From: Annona cherimola
Taxonomy: Eukaryota > Streptophyta > Magnoliopsida > Magnoliales > Annonaceae
Length of the DNA: 64,000 nucleotides
Direction: 5' to 3'
Assembly (NCBI GenBank): GCA_030490835.1
Contig: CM059977.1
Span: 25,277,335 to 25,341,334 of the forward strand
A program made the translations under genes and the position numbers. Within the stretch, counting starts at the first letter, position 1. Each line of letters starts with the position of its first letter. This document shows positions 46,390 through 57,945 of the stretch, piece by piece. The notes under the pieces are model-generated. The model did not search any database. It was not told the DNA's origin and saw only the letters and a list, made by a program, of their open reading frames with translations.

Positions 46390-47100
46390 ATTTATGGTTT
46401 CTTCTGGTGAAACTGGTTCATAATCTCCACGGCATACTCGAGGGCATTAAGTTGCAGTGGAACGGTGAAGCCATGGATTGTAAAAATGCGTCGACGGAGG
46501 AGAGGGCGCAATAGTGCCTTTAGAGAGGAGAAGGATGTTGTTGATGATGGAGAGGATGACAGTGTGGTGACGGGAGGCGGCGATGGTCCAAAGAGCGTGC
46601 ATAACGATGAAAGTAGAAGCATTTTCGAGGCCGGACGTGGGCTTGTCTAGGAGAAGGAAGCTGGGTCGTGGAGCAAGCTTAGGCCAATGGAGACGCGGCG
46701 GCGCTCACCTCCGGAGAGGCCATAGGCGAGACGAGTGTGAGCGAGATAGAAGGGAGGAGACAGGGGCGAGGGGCGAGCGGCGAATGTGAAGGTCTCCAGG
46801 ACAGTGAGGAAAGGAGGGAAGTGTCATGTTGGGGAATGTTGGCGGTGAGCTTGCAGAAGGAAGGAGGGTGGAGAGGGGTTGAATTAAGGAGGAGGAAGCC
46901 TTTCGCTGGGTTCGACGATGGCTAGGATTTGGCCAGGGTGGGCGACAAGGGAGACATCGCTGATGATGTAATTGGTTAGGTGAATTCAGAGTAGCGTTGC
47001 AGAGTATGAAACCAGAAGATGAAACGACAATATTATTGGTTTGCTTGGCGTAAGAGATGAAGCATGCTTTTATTTCATAGCTTCTGCTGCCATGGGCTGC
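46390..47100 (-). pseudogene. Captured ABCG half-transporter fragment, degraded
   Basis: Minus-strand remnants follow the order of the nucleotide-binding domain of an ABCG (WBC) half-transporter, spread over shifting frames: DVSLVAHPGQILAIVEPSE (Walker A region, GPSGxGKS lost), PLHPPSFCKLTANIPQHD, LETFTFAARP, the signature SGGERRRVSIGLSLLHDPA, LLDKPTSGLENASTFIVM (Walker B and D-loop, with the catalytic DEP changed to DKP), AASRHHTVILSI and LNALEYAVEIMNQF. The closest type I recall is the ABCG8/ABCG10 group. At least two frameshifts, a deletion after Walker A and loss of the membrane domain make it non-functional. Confidence 0.82.
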
Positions 47101-47296
47101 AGCGGCGGCTGCGACTGGCATCGCTTCATTCTCAAGGGTGTTTTAGGAAATGAAATATTAAATCACATTATTTTCCATTTGATGGCAACTGTTAACGTAG
47201 GGTTATATGCAAATTACCCATTAAGATCGTTTCATTAAGACGGCAATATACGTGAAAACTAAACTAAAGGATTGAAAACTGCTGTCCGGATTTTTA

Positions 47297-47410
47297 TTTT
47301 TTTTTTACCTGATTGCATTACATTTGGAGACTAGTCTTCCACGGGATTCGATCCCGGGAACCCATGCGCGCACCCCTGATGCGTTACCACCACGCTAAGT
47401 GCTGGGACAT
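47297..47410 (-). mobile_element. tRNA-derived SINE relic
   Basis: A T run near 47297-47308 is followed by an inverted B box (GGGATTCGATCCCGGGAACC on plus) and CACGCTAAGTGC near the 5' end, which on minus is an A-box-like TAGCGTGGTGGTAACGC. No clear flanking duplication. Confidence 0.55.
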
Positions 47411-47564
47411 GTACTGATTTTTTTTAATCACCGGGATTAAGGGTTCGAGTGCCTTTAGGAGGGGCGAAAAGCAAAAACGGAAAAGGAGCATTATAAAGAA
47501 AAACTATAAATAAAAAGGGGATACTAATTTCCTTTTCTAGTGGCGCGGCCAAAATATTTGAGTT

Positions 47565-47750
47565 TGAGGATGCAAGGGAAGGTAGTAAAGTGGGAAAATT
47601 TTAAAAAATTGTGAGAATACTATGATATAATAGAGGTAAAGAAGAAATAAATATGGTAACTATATGAAAATGATTAAAATATAAAGGTAAAAATAAAAAA
47701 AAATTATGGTAGTTAAAGTGGATAAAATATAATTCTCACTTCCCTTCTCC
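47565..47750. mobile_element. Tourist-like MITE relic
   Basis: A plus-orientation body fragment (AATACTATGATATAATAGAG, GGATAAAATATAATTCTCAC) with both ends missing. Confidence 0.4.
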
Positions 47751-47984
47751 GGTATTATGTTACCATAGTATTTTACCGTTGACCATCTAACCTCTCGGTA
47801 CAGGTGCTGGAAAATAATAAACGAAACTCCACTAATCATTGCAACAGAAAATTATTCTATAATCCGCCCAAAATTGATTAATTGATGAATTAGTTTAAAG
47901 GTTACCAAAATCTAAGTGCCGTCAGCTGCAATTGCGGCGGCCAACCAGAACCAGATTAGCCGACGAAACATCAAACTCAAAGGG

Positions 47985-48325
47985 GTGATTGGCAAATACA
48001 TCTACATAGTTGGATTATAATTGCAAATATATCTATATAGTTTCAAAAATTATAAATTATTCTTATGTATTTAACCATACTTGCAAATATAACCATGTTG
48101 TTATGACACCATTAGTGCACTATAACAGTGTGAGTATATTTGCAAAGATATACAAATTATGTAGATATGCTTACAAAAACTAATTATACTTATTTAATTT
48201 TTAAAATTATGAATATATCCCCATAGTTTGCAAACTTTTACAAGTATACTTGTACTATGACAGTGCACTAATGGCGTCATAATAACATATGTATTTGTAA
48301 TTATGATTAAACTATACAGGATAGT
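47985..48325. mobile_element. Foldback element
   Basis: Inverted arms: ATAATTGCAAATATATC, CATGTTGTTATGACACCATTAGTGCAC on the left (each segment paired); GTGCACTAATGGCGTCATAA, CATATGTATTTGTAATTATG on the right. Same style as the Mutator-like foldbacks; no exact target duplication seen. Confidence 0.65.
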
Positions 48326-48957
48326 TTTCAATTTCTGAAACCCAACTCTTTTCAATTTCTGAAACCCAACTCAAGCTAAGATTGTTGTTGCTGTTTCTCT
48401 TCTGGTTTTCCCATAACTTTTGAAGGTCCTGATTCCATCAGTGAACAAAGGATATAACCACTTCTTTTCATTTTTTTTAAAATTTCACTTTTCTGCCTTT
48501 TAATTGATGCCATAGAATAAATTTCTTTTTCTTTGTTATAAACACTATTTTCAGAAATGATTTTTTAGTCTTTTCGTTTAGAAATTCGTCTATTATATTG
48601 ATCAGTTTTTGTTTAACCAGGAGCTTCTCCCATATTTAATTTCGGGAAATACTATCGACATTGACATTGAAGATCTGGCTGTTGTTATTCCATTTTGGGC
48701 CCATTTTGGTGATTTGGTAGCTTTGTTTTTCCATTCATAATTTAGGACCTTATGTCTCCTCTTCTGATATTTGGAAGCCTTCTAGTTTCTCTCTGAAAAA
48801 TTATGAAAACTATTACAGAGTTTGATTGTAATATAAGTTGACATATAATGTAAATATAAATTTGATTATAATATAAATTGAGATATGATGTAAATATATA
48901 CCTATAAAAAAAAAATTTGATGGCCCTATTTGTAAAAGTCATAACAGTGTTAAAATC
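48326..48957. other. Intergenic DNA, no gene seen
   Basis: Begins with a direct 20-bp-scale repeat (TTTTCAATTTCTGAAACCCA twice, near 48324 and 48350). A short TAATATAAGTTGA.ATATAATGTAAATATA repeat lies near 48828 and 48868. No gene was recognised. Confidence 0.4.
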
Positions 48958-48974
48958 AAGATAATAAAATTACT

Positions 48975-49238
48975 GTCGTGATTGTTCGGCCTCGTGCTAA
49001 CTCCTTGGGCCACACATGTGTGAAGACGGGACTTCAAAACCTGCCGGATGCAGTTACCATAAGTGCAGTTTTACAATTTAGTCTCCTATACTGGGGTTTT
49101 TATAATTTCCCCGTGTTAGGGGTTTACAATTTCTCCCTTGTGGTGGGAGTTTAGGAAATATTTCCCTCCATGGTGTGAGGGTAAGCATGTGCTTCATTGT
49201 AATATTTGGAAGACATGATGTATATAAATATTAAAAAA
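48975..49238 (+). mobile_element. SINE with exact 17-bp duplication
   Basis: A plus-strand element of about 264 bp with an A tail, flanked by AAGATAATAAAATTACT at 48958-48974 and 49239-49255, exact over 17 bp. The body has alternating GGGG/TTT modules (TTTCCCCGTGTTAGGGG, TTTCTCCCTTGTGGTGGGAG), different from the 63328 family, so this is a second SINE family. Confidence 0.9.
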
Positions 49239-49255
49239 AAGATAATAAAATTACT

Positions 49256-50328
49256 TGAGTTATGTATTTTATTTCAAAATCATTGATTTAACATATACTA
49301 TTTAAAACATTCTTCCAGTATTGATAAGTAATTTTTATAATTATTATGACATTAAAATAAATTTGGAAATAAAACTATGTTATTTTTATATTTTATATAT
49401 GAATGAATATTCTTAAGTAGGTATGACTCACCTAAAATTTCAGAGAAATAATTTCTATTGTTATTATAAAATAAATAATTTTAAATATGATAAGTAAAGT
49501 GAATTTTAATTTAATCATCAAAGTGGGCGGGCATCGACATTCAACACTGAAGGCTTTTGCAGTATCGACAATGTGAAAGTATATCCCTCAATTATTCTCA
49601 TTTCTTTCTTGTGTTTTTTAGATATTAATTTTCTCTTCTTTTATAATTATTGTACTTTCCAGCCAGCTGCAAATATCTTTCTGTAATTATTTATATTGTA
49701 ATATTATCTGAATTTTTAATAAAACCTCTCTTTTTTTTCTTTTTTTTTTATTTTTAATCTTATGGATAATATTATGCATGTAATCTAAAACATTCTATCC
49801 ATTCCAAGTGCCCGGAGATGTCGGCGCGGATGACAAACACGCTTGAGTTGTCCTCAGATTCCGTTCTTCCAATTTTCCCCCTTATTTCTGTATTTTCCAA
49901 TTTGTGCCCTTCTTTCTGGGTGTGTGTTTGGGATTAATGCGTATACATGAATCCAGCTTCTATTTGAGGGAGCATTCGGGAATTAGCAATTGGTGTAAAG
50001 GTTCTGTTTGTCAAAAGGAGAAGGGAAATGGAGAATAAAAAATAAAATTAATATGATACGAATAAAGTGAAAATAAAGTAAAAAAAATAATGAATTTGAA
50101 GGGAAAATATGGGAAAATGATTAGAAAATAGAGACAAAATAAAAGATAATTGATTAATAATTACATTGACTTTTTGGCAATCTTATTTTCCATGTTCATC
50201 CTCTCCATGCCAAATATGTCCTCAATGGTAGCTAGCGAAAATAAAATGGAATGAAATTTGAAAAGTGAAAAAAAATATATCATTATCATACACAGGTGCG
50301 AAATGGAAATAGTTGTAATAGTTGTACA
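49256..50328. other. Intergenic DNA, no gene seen
   Basis: AT-rich, with weak Tourist-like body segments near 50020-50160. No coding or RNA feature was recognised. Confidence 0.4.
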
Positions 50329-50337
50329 TAAATATAA

Positions 50338-50743
50338 AGATAATTTGTATATATACTCATATAGTTTGACACTAATTGCAGATATACTTACGTAGTTTCA
50401 CGAATTGCATATTACCCTACATAGTTTCACCAAAATTGCATATTACTTTTATGTCATTACCTGTCATTTATATCTGACGTTATATTTTGGAAAATGACAA
50501 AAATGCCCTCATTGGTAGTTTCACGAATTGCATATCACCCCCACATAGTTTCAACTATGTATACCAATAAGGGCATTTTTATCATTTTTCAAAATATCAA
50601 GTCAGATATTAATGGCAAGTAACTGCATGGGAGTAATACTAAATTTCGGTAAAAATATGTGAAGATAATATACAATTCGTGAAACTACATGGGTATATTT
50701 GCAATTACCATCGAACTATGTGAGGTATATACGCAAATTACCC
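50338..50743. mobile_element. Mutator-like foldback MITE, exact 9-bp duplication
   Basis: A 406-bp hairpin with ends AGATAATTTGTATATATACTC and TATACGCAAATTACCC, flanked by TAAATATAA at 50329-50337 and 50744-50752. A 9-bp duplication is the Mutator signature. The interior repeats GTAGTTTCACGAATTGCATAT in both directions, and AATGCCCTCATTGG pairs with CCAATAAGGGCATT. Its ends match the arms of the gene-carrying element at 45205-47219. Confidence 0.88.
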
Positions 50744-51339
50744 TAAATATAAAAAAAACGATGCAGATATAGATGTGAAAATGGAAAACACAGGATAAGT
50801 AGGTATTTGATGCATTTAATTCTTTTTGACTTTTTTCTTTTATTTCATTTGATTTCCATGTTTGCAAAATTCTTAGGAATAAAAAATGTTGTATCGAAAA
50901 TTTAAAAAGCTATCTTCAAAAGGAAAAAGTAACTTGGTTTGTTCAATTAGATAAAAATGATAAGAATGAAATGGAATGGATAAGATAAAGTTAAAATGAG
51001 AATAAGGCGGAAATAGACAATGCGTTTGTATGAAAAATAAAAATAAAAATTGAAAAATAAATGTGAAAATGAAAAAAAGGTAAGTAGCATTGACTACTTT
51101 TGGATTCCCTTCCTTTTATTTTATTTTCATAATACAAAACACTTGTTGAAGTACATAAAAGTGGAAGTGGTTTATATAACTTCATCTATTTTTTATTAAT
51201 GCATTTAACATTATCTGATTAGCTAAGTGACCAAATTAAATTCAAAAATAAGATATGCACAAGCTACATTTGCTTGAAAATATAACTTGTTCGTCGTGAA
51301 AAATGTTTAAATCCATTTACATTTTAGGCCATGATTTCG

Positions 51340-51620
51340 TCGGATGTTGGCAATATTATCTTTATATTTATTTCTTAATTTTTTTTCATAAATATATTTT
51401 CCTAGGCATATTTAACTCATCACAAAGTTTTATCGTTTCGAAATATTTTATATATTTATTTTTTTATTTTTCAATCATCCCCTTAAATCTGATTTTTAAA
51501 AACAAATATATAAAAATATTATAAAATGGTAAGACTTGTTATATTTGTTAAATACATTTATGAAAAAACTTAAAAATTATGAAAAAAGTACAAAGATGCA
51601 TTGAGCCGTCGCATGTTAAT
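51340..51620. mobile_element. Family C hairpin, diverged
   Basis: Left segments (CATAAATATATTTTCCTAGG, CACAAAGTTTTATCG) pair loosely with right segments (GGTAAGACTTGTTATATTTG, AATACATTTATGAAAAAAC). Related to the hairpin at 32368. Confidence 0.5.
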
Positions 51621-51658
51621 CAGCCAGCTTACATTAAATGTAACAATTCTTACATATA

Positions 51659-51912
51659 GGTGTATTTGGTAATAAATAAAAATTGTCAAGTTAAAATTTT
51701 TCAATTTAAAACTTTTCACTCTTCACAACTACCGTGTTTTTTAATCATTTCTTCACATTTTTATATACAACTACCTTACTTTTCAATCATTTCTACACAA
51801 CTACCAACACAACTAATCTATCTATTTTAACTTTATCTTATTTATTCATTATCATTACCCATATTATATCACTAAAACTTTTCATTACAAGTTTTATTCA
51901 TTTTTAAGCACA
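51659..51912. mobile_element. Tourist-like MITE
   Basis: Left end GGTGTATTTGGTAATAAATAA, body ACTTTTCACTCTTCACAAC and CTATCTATTTTAACTTTATC, right end TTTAAGCACAC. Minus orientation. Confidence 0.75.
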
Positions 51913-53760
51913 CTAATAATTTATTTTGTTCGCTTTCTTTCTTTTCTTTCTTTATACTTCGCCGAAAGGGCAACTTACATTAAATGGAACAATCCTTAGG
52001 TATATATTTTTTTTTCCCTTCTTTTCTTTCTTTGTACTCTACCGAAAGGTTCCGGAAGAACGTGGCGCGACCAAACACCAACGCCAGGACAGCTTTTTTC
52101 TTTCCCGCAGCAGAAAACTCTTCCACGTAACTGAATTGCACGGAATTTGGTGATCCTTAGGAATCCGAAATCCCAATTACGAAAACTCCAATCGCAGGAT
52201 TATTTTCTTACCGTTCATCTTAACTATTATCTATCTTTTATTTTACCATTCTTTCTTTTTTCCCGATTTTCTTTTACGATCAAGAGTATTTACTTTGGTG
52301 CATCGCGCGATACCATAACGCGTCGTACGCAATAGTGCAACCCCCGCATGAATGAGTGATGAATCCGTGATGGTGCCAGTACTGCATATGCTGCTACGAC
52401 GCTCTGCGAACGTGACGAGCAGTCGAGCACGAGCGGGTGGGCCCCGCATGGACTCACCTCGCACGTGCTTCTCACGTGGGAGTCACTTAGTGCTCTGCTA
52501 GCCCGACTCAGGATGCGTGATACGCGGCCACTCTAAAGAGTCGAAGACGTGTAAGGTCTCATCCAACCAAGCAGCCACCAACCTCCGAGGCTCATCACTA
52601 ATTATCTTTTAAGGATGGAGGCTAATGTGCTACATCGATTTCGAATTCGAATCTTTTGCATACATGCATACACTTACAAAATCACCGCTAATTATTTTCT
52701 ATTAAAAAATCACCACTAATTATTTAATTGAAAATAACTTCGCCACTGCCTGCTAAAGTTTTTCTCAAAAATCCTCTTATAATTATTACATAACTTCGAG
52801 TTTTTCCCGCAAAAATAAGTTTAAAATTTAAATTTTCCTATTTTAAAATTTTATACAAATTAATAAAATTAAAATGATTTACTTCAACTTTTTCAAATAT
52901 TTCAATTCAATTCTTGCAGCCACACAGTCATATCTAATATTTTGACTTTAGCCAAGGTTGCTCGCTCCTCGTTGTTCTACCATGTTATGCGCACTGGCAA
53001 CCAAGTTGCTCACATTCATGCCGATTTTATTTCATATCTCTCCCTTTTCGAATGGTGAGGAAACCTTCCACCTTTCCTATTAAAAAAACTTTATACACAT
53101 AATTTTTTGTCATTAATATCCCCAAATCTTTCCAAGTTCTATCCCTCGTCTCTCTGACCTCTTCTTTCTTCAAAGGCAAGTGGGATAGAAGCCATCCTTC
53201 CTCATTAAAAAAATATATTTTAATTCGATTTTCTTAATTATAAAACCAATTCGATAATTTAATCATGTATTCCAATTAATATTTTGTAACTATGAAACCA
53301 ATTCCATCTTTTGCTGGTCATCTCGCAATTTTAGCCACAACCCCGATCAAACAAGACAGCACATCCACCACATGCATTCAATTATACCAGTATTTCGTAC
53401 TTAAATTTTAAGCCATGGTGGACCCCACTTGGCGTGGTCCGCCTGCTTCTGAAATGACGAAACTGCCCCCCGTGTCGGTTGGTAGTTGTCATGATTAGGC
53501 AGCGCACTAGGGTGGGTGGCCCTTGCTACAAAAACAGAGCCGATGTGGGGCCCGCCAAAAAGACATGCGCTCCCTTTACTCCCTTGCCAACCTGGCACCC
53601 CCACCGCCCACCACGTGGCATTCTGTGGATCCCGCCCCCTTCCCTCCCTGCCTCCCCAACATTGCCTTGGGCCATTCTCCATCGGTTTCCCCACTCAAAT
53701 CGGCTGGTTTTTGCAGTCTTTCCTCCCTTTCACACACGTTCCAGTCTCCCAATTTCTAGC
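51913..53760. other. Intergenic DNA and NET2 promoter
   Basis: A short direct repeat near 51958-51975 and 52040-52050 (CGCCGAAAGG / TACCGAAAGG, with TTACATTAAATGG nearby). 52290-52560 and 53400-53760 are GC-richer than the surroundings, but no exon is supported there. No RNA gene was recognised. Confidence 0.4.
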
Positions 53761-53799
53761 CTAAAAAATCGAAGGTGGAAAATCCTGCAAGCCTCGATA

Positions 53800-53853
53800 A
53801 TGGAAAATTCGTGGGGGAGCTTTTGTGTATTAGCTCTCATCTCCCTCTCGTAA
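53800..53853 (+). promoter_or_regulatory. Upstream ORF in the presumed NET2 leader
   Basis: An ATG in GATAATGGAAA opens a 17-codon frame ending TAA, 83 bp before the NET2 start codon and in a different frame. If transcription starts upstream of 53800 it would be a uORF that could damp translation. The transcription start is not visible. Confidence 0.35.
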
Positions 53854-53936
53854 TTGCCATCTCTCTTTCTTTGTCTTGGGGGGTGGGGGTAGGGGGTAGG
53901 AGCAGGAGCAGGAGCAGGAGCAGGAGGAGGGTAGCG

Positions 53937-56900
53937 ATGTTGCAGCGAGCTGCAAGTAATGCTTATTCCTGGTGGTGGGCTAGCCACATCAGAACAAAAC
54001 AAGGAAAATGGCTGCAACAGAATCTACAAGGTAGTTTTCTTGTCTCCAATCTCTTTCATCCCCTTCTTGTTGGGGATCATTTGATCGTTGGGTTGGTTGG
54101 TGAAACTTGGTGATGTTCTGTTGGTTTGCTTTATTTGGTGATTCGGGTTCACCTGTTAGAAGTGGTTTGATCGTTTGGCGGATGAGCTTCTCACGCTGTG
54201 TTTCTCTGTATGGTCTTCGTAATTGTTCTTCCTTTTACAAATGATCCCAACATTAAAACCCTTATTAATTTGGTGCATGTTCTTTCAACCCTTTGGCCGA
54301 TATGCAGATTCCTTGCGCTTCCTATTGGGTGTGTTTGTCAGTCAATTGAGAGAAACGGGTGTGTTACTCAGTCAAATGGCTTTCGGAATTAGAGAGTTTG
54401 GCCTGCCTTGAAAGATTGAAATTTTCTTTTCAAGTTGTCAATTCACATTATAAGCACTGATCTCAAATCTCCATCTTGAATTCCGCATGTTATTTGGAGG
54501 ATCAGTTGATCAGTTAATAGTTTTCATGATCGATATCAATTGCGGCTTTATAAAATATAGTTGTGATGATATTGTTCGGGCCTTCCCTTTGCTATTCATT
54601 GGTTTCTACTTTCAACTGAAACAACAGCCCAATATCAAAAGGAAGATGTCATGAATATGACATTGGATCTGATTAATGTGTCAGACTGTTGCAAGAACCT
54701 CTGCCATATGAAAGCACATGCTGAGTCCATTCTCCCTTCCGATGATCACTTCTTTCTGCTGTTTCATTTAGCAAATCTTTTCAGAATTCATCTAGGGAAA
54801 TAGCACAAAGAAAAGGAGAAGGAAAATATCATCATTGAGCAGAAATGGAATTTTGATGAAATAGTAGACCTGTACAGTATGAAAGCATGTGCAGATGATC
54901 ACTTGACTCTCTTGCGTTGAACTTAGTTCTTGTATTGGAATGGAATGGCATTTTTGAGACCCTTATGAATTCATTTGTTTTTTTTTATTTTTTATCAGTT
55001 AGCTTATTATCCTATGTCTAGCTTGCTCCCTCTCTCCTCTTGCAAATCCCCAATTCCCCTTCCCAAACTCCTCTGCAAGGGACTGGTTCCAGCAGGGAAT
55101 GAACAGTATGCTCAGGAATGCAGAAAGCATAGTTGCTAACAATTCTAATTATTGAATTCTTTTCATTGCAGAAATGGAAGAAAAAGTCAAACACATCCTT
55201 ATCGTCCTTGAAGAGGATGCAGATTCATTTGCAAGGAGGGCAGAGATGTACTACAAACAAAGACCTGAGCTGATAAACTTTGTTGAAGAGTCTTTCAAAT
55301 CTTACAGAGCATTGGCTGAGAGATACGACCACATCTCCGGAGAGCTACAGAATGCTAATAACACCTTAGCTGCTGCCTTTCCAGACCAAGTTCCAATGTC
55401 AATTGATGATGATGATGACATCGAGCATCGACTGAAAGCGATCCTTGCTGATCCCAGTAAAGTTCCTAAGACGCCTGACAATCCCAAGTTCAAATTGCTG
55501 GCTGGAAATGCAAAAAAGTCACTACCTAAAAGGCCAAAGAAGATGCAACCTAAGAAGCCTTGTTCAAATATAACCAAAGAGGAGGCACAAGAAGAGATAG
55601 ACAAACTTCAGAAAGGAATTTTAGTCCTACAGACTGAGAAGGAATTTGTGATGAGCAGATATGAGGCTGGGCTTGCAAAGGTCTGGGAGATTGAGAAACA
55701 GATTGAGGAGAAGCAGGAAAAAATATTTGACTTACAAGACGAATTCAGGGTGAGCAAGGTCATTGAGGATAATGAGGCCAGGGCCCTGATGACGGCATCT
55801 GCATTGAAATCATGCAAGGAGACCTTAGCTCAATTGCAAGAGCAGCAAAAGAGATCAATTGATGAAGCAAGAGTTGAGGCAGAACGGATTAAGGACACTG
55901 AAAAGAAGCTGAGAGCTTTGAAGAACAGGCATCTTGAGGATGAAACAGATGATCAAAAAATTCCAGAAAATTCCATCGTCGAGGAGTCCACGAATGACAA
56001 TATCAAGGATGAGATCTCTTATTTTAAAGAAGAGCGGTTGGAGTTACAATCCATATGCATGAAAATCAAAGAATACTTCGAGGTCAATGCTGATTCACCT
56101 TTGTCTGTAACAGAACTTGCAGAAAAGGTTGATGAGCTTGTAAACAAAGTCCTCAGCTTAGAAAATGCAGTCTCTTCACAGATTGCATTGATCAAGAGAC
56201 TCAGATTGGAGACTGATGAACTTCAGAAGCACTTGCATAGCCTGGAAGAAGATAAAGAGCATTTGATAGATGATTCAAAGCTGAATGAAAAGGTAAGAGA
56301 ATTGGAACAGGAGTTGACTGGAGTTCAGGACCTGAACTGCTCAGTCAAGGACGAGGGCAACAAGCTTCAAACAAATTTCACAGAGGTGTGCCATGGCTTC
56401 AATCACCTGTCAGAGGAACTGCAATCGCCTCACCAGCTTGGGGTGGTTGAGACAACAGCCTCACAGCTGTTAGAAGAGAGTGATGTTGTGCAGGTGGGTA
56501 CTTCTAGACAGATAGAAGGTGAGGAAGATGTGAGGATGCAGTCTGTCAGCTCGATGAATTTAAAGAACGAGAATGCAGAACAAGTTAAAAGTGGTGCGAT
56601 CAAAGAAAACCATATTCAGTTTGAAGAATTAGGGGTCCAGAAGCAGCAAGATGACACTGAGAATAAGGGTTCATTGGAGGAAGAAAATGTTTCATTTGTG
56701 GTGGGCGATGCACCAGACTGGCAGCAATTGTTCCTAAGTGGATCGGCAGACAGAGAGAAGATTTTGTTGACAGAATATACATCCATCCTCCGTAATTACA
56801 AGGAAGTAAAAAAGAGGCTTTCTGAGATGGAGGATAAAAGCCAAGAAAGCCTATCTGAAACAACAGCTCAGATAAGGGAACTGAAGAATGCTAATGCTGG

Positions 56901-57945
56901 TAAGGATGCTGAGATTCGATCGCTGCAACAGAAATTGAACATTCTGCAAGCAAAATTGGAAAAAACCAAGGATACTCATCCAGAAGATTCGGAACAGAAC
57001 AAAGTGGAAAACACAATCGAGCACTGGAAATCCTTGTTTTCTAATCTGCAAGAAAGAACAGGTCAGAAGAATCTTCGAAGGCTAGAAGAGCTGTTAAAAG
57101 AACAAGACACTCTGGAGTCCATGGTGAGAATGGATGAATCAAGCACATCAGCATCCAAGGAAACTCCAGAGTCAGAGAATGAGATAAACACAGCTGCCAT
57201 CAGTGAACGTCATCCAGTTTCAGCAGTTGAAGAGAAATTTCGAAGGGATATTGATCAACTTCTTGAAGAAAACCTTGACTTCTGGCTGAGATTCAGCGAG
57301 TCATTTCAACAGATACAGAAGTTCCAAACATCAATCCAAGAGCTACAAACGGAATACAGGAAACTGAAACTAAAGCCTGAAGAAAAGAAGCACGAGAATA
57401 ATCTTAGTGCAGCAGATCATGCAGCAGATCGTGCTGCAAAATCAGAAGCCATGAAAATTGAGAAGCACCTAAGACAATTAAGGGCTGAATTATCAACATG
57501 GCTAGAGAAAAATGATTCACTGAAAGATGAATTGCAGCGCAGACTATCATCATTATTGAACATCCAAGACAAGATTTCCAGAGTCTTGAAGCTGCACTTT
57601 GATACAGAAAAGTCTGATTTCACAACACAGCAAGCGGCAAAGTTTCAAGGAGAGGTGCTGAACATGTTACAAGAAAACAACAAGGTAGCAATGGAACAGC
57701 AGGCAGGATTAGACCATGTGAGACGGCTGCAACTTGAAATTGATATGATTCTGTCTGGATCAAAAAGTACTCGTCATCATCAATTCATAAAGCATACCAC
57801 AAGTAGGACAAGAATTCCACTGCGGTATTTCATCTTTGGCGTCAAACCCAAGAAGCAATCTCTCTTCTCATGCATAAATCCAACATTGCCAAAAGAATAT
57901 GCAGAATTGAAAGCAGCTGGTGCAGGGCCTCCAATTCAAAGTTAG
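53937..57945 (+). CDS. NET2: NET2-type NETWORKED actin-binding protein (KIP1-like)
   Basis: Two coding exons, 53937-54030 and 55172-57945, joined by a GT-AG intron of 1141 bp (CAA G|AA ATG), give 955 aa. Residues 1-105 are a NAB (NET actin-binding/KIP1-like) domain: SNAYSWWWASHIRTKQ, KWLQQNLQ, ILIVLEEDADSFARRAEMYY, RPELINFVEESFKSYRALA and ERYDHISGELQNAN. The rest is long coiled coil from about residue 165 to 880, then the conserved basic tail TRIPLRYFIFGVKPKKQ and FSCINPTLPKEYAEL. That tail and the length place it in the NET2 subgroup, which links actin filaments to the plasma membrane, best known in pollen tubes. The start is fixed by exon 1, because the NAB domain needs its WWW motif. Which NET2 paralogue it is cannot be decided. 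Confidence 0.94.

Larger units (their letters stand above)
45205..47219. mobile_element. Pack-MULE-like element carrying two gene fragments
   Basis: A 2015-bp unit bounded by inverted arms. The left arm 45205-45366 starts GAGTAATTTGCATATATAC and contains AACAGTTGCCGTCAAATGG and TTTCCTAAAACACCCTT. The right arm 47135-47219 is its inverted, internally deleted partner (AAGGGTGTTTTAGGAAATG, CCATTTGATGGCAACTGTTA, TATATGCAAATTACCC). Flanking ATTAA is present on both sides (45200-45204, 47220-47224). The ends match the Mutator-like foldback at 50338, which has an exact 9-bp duplication. Inside, both on the minus strand, are an L-type lectin domain fragment and a damaged ABCG transporter fragment. 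No transposase was seen. The arms and fragments are seen directly; the Pack-MULE label is inference. Confidence 0.75.

Noticed and set aside
52243..52475. GC-richer minus-strand frames
   Set aside because: No recognisable domain, no splice context and no start or promoter signal beyond chance.
53775..53936. In-frame N-terminal extension of NET2
   Set aside because: It would begin at GTG and runs through an AGCAGG repeat; the NAB domain normally begins close to MLQRAASNAYSWWW.
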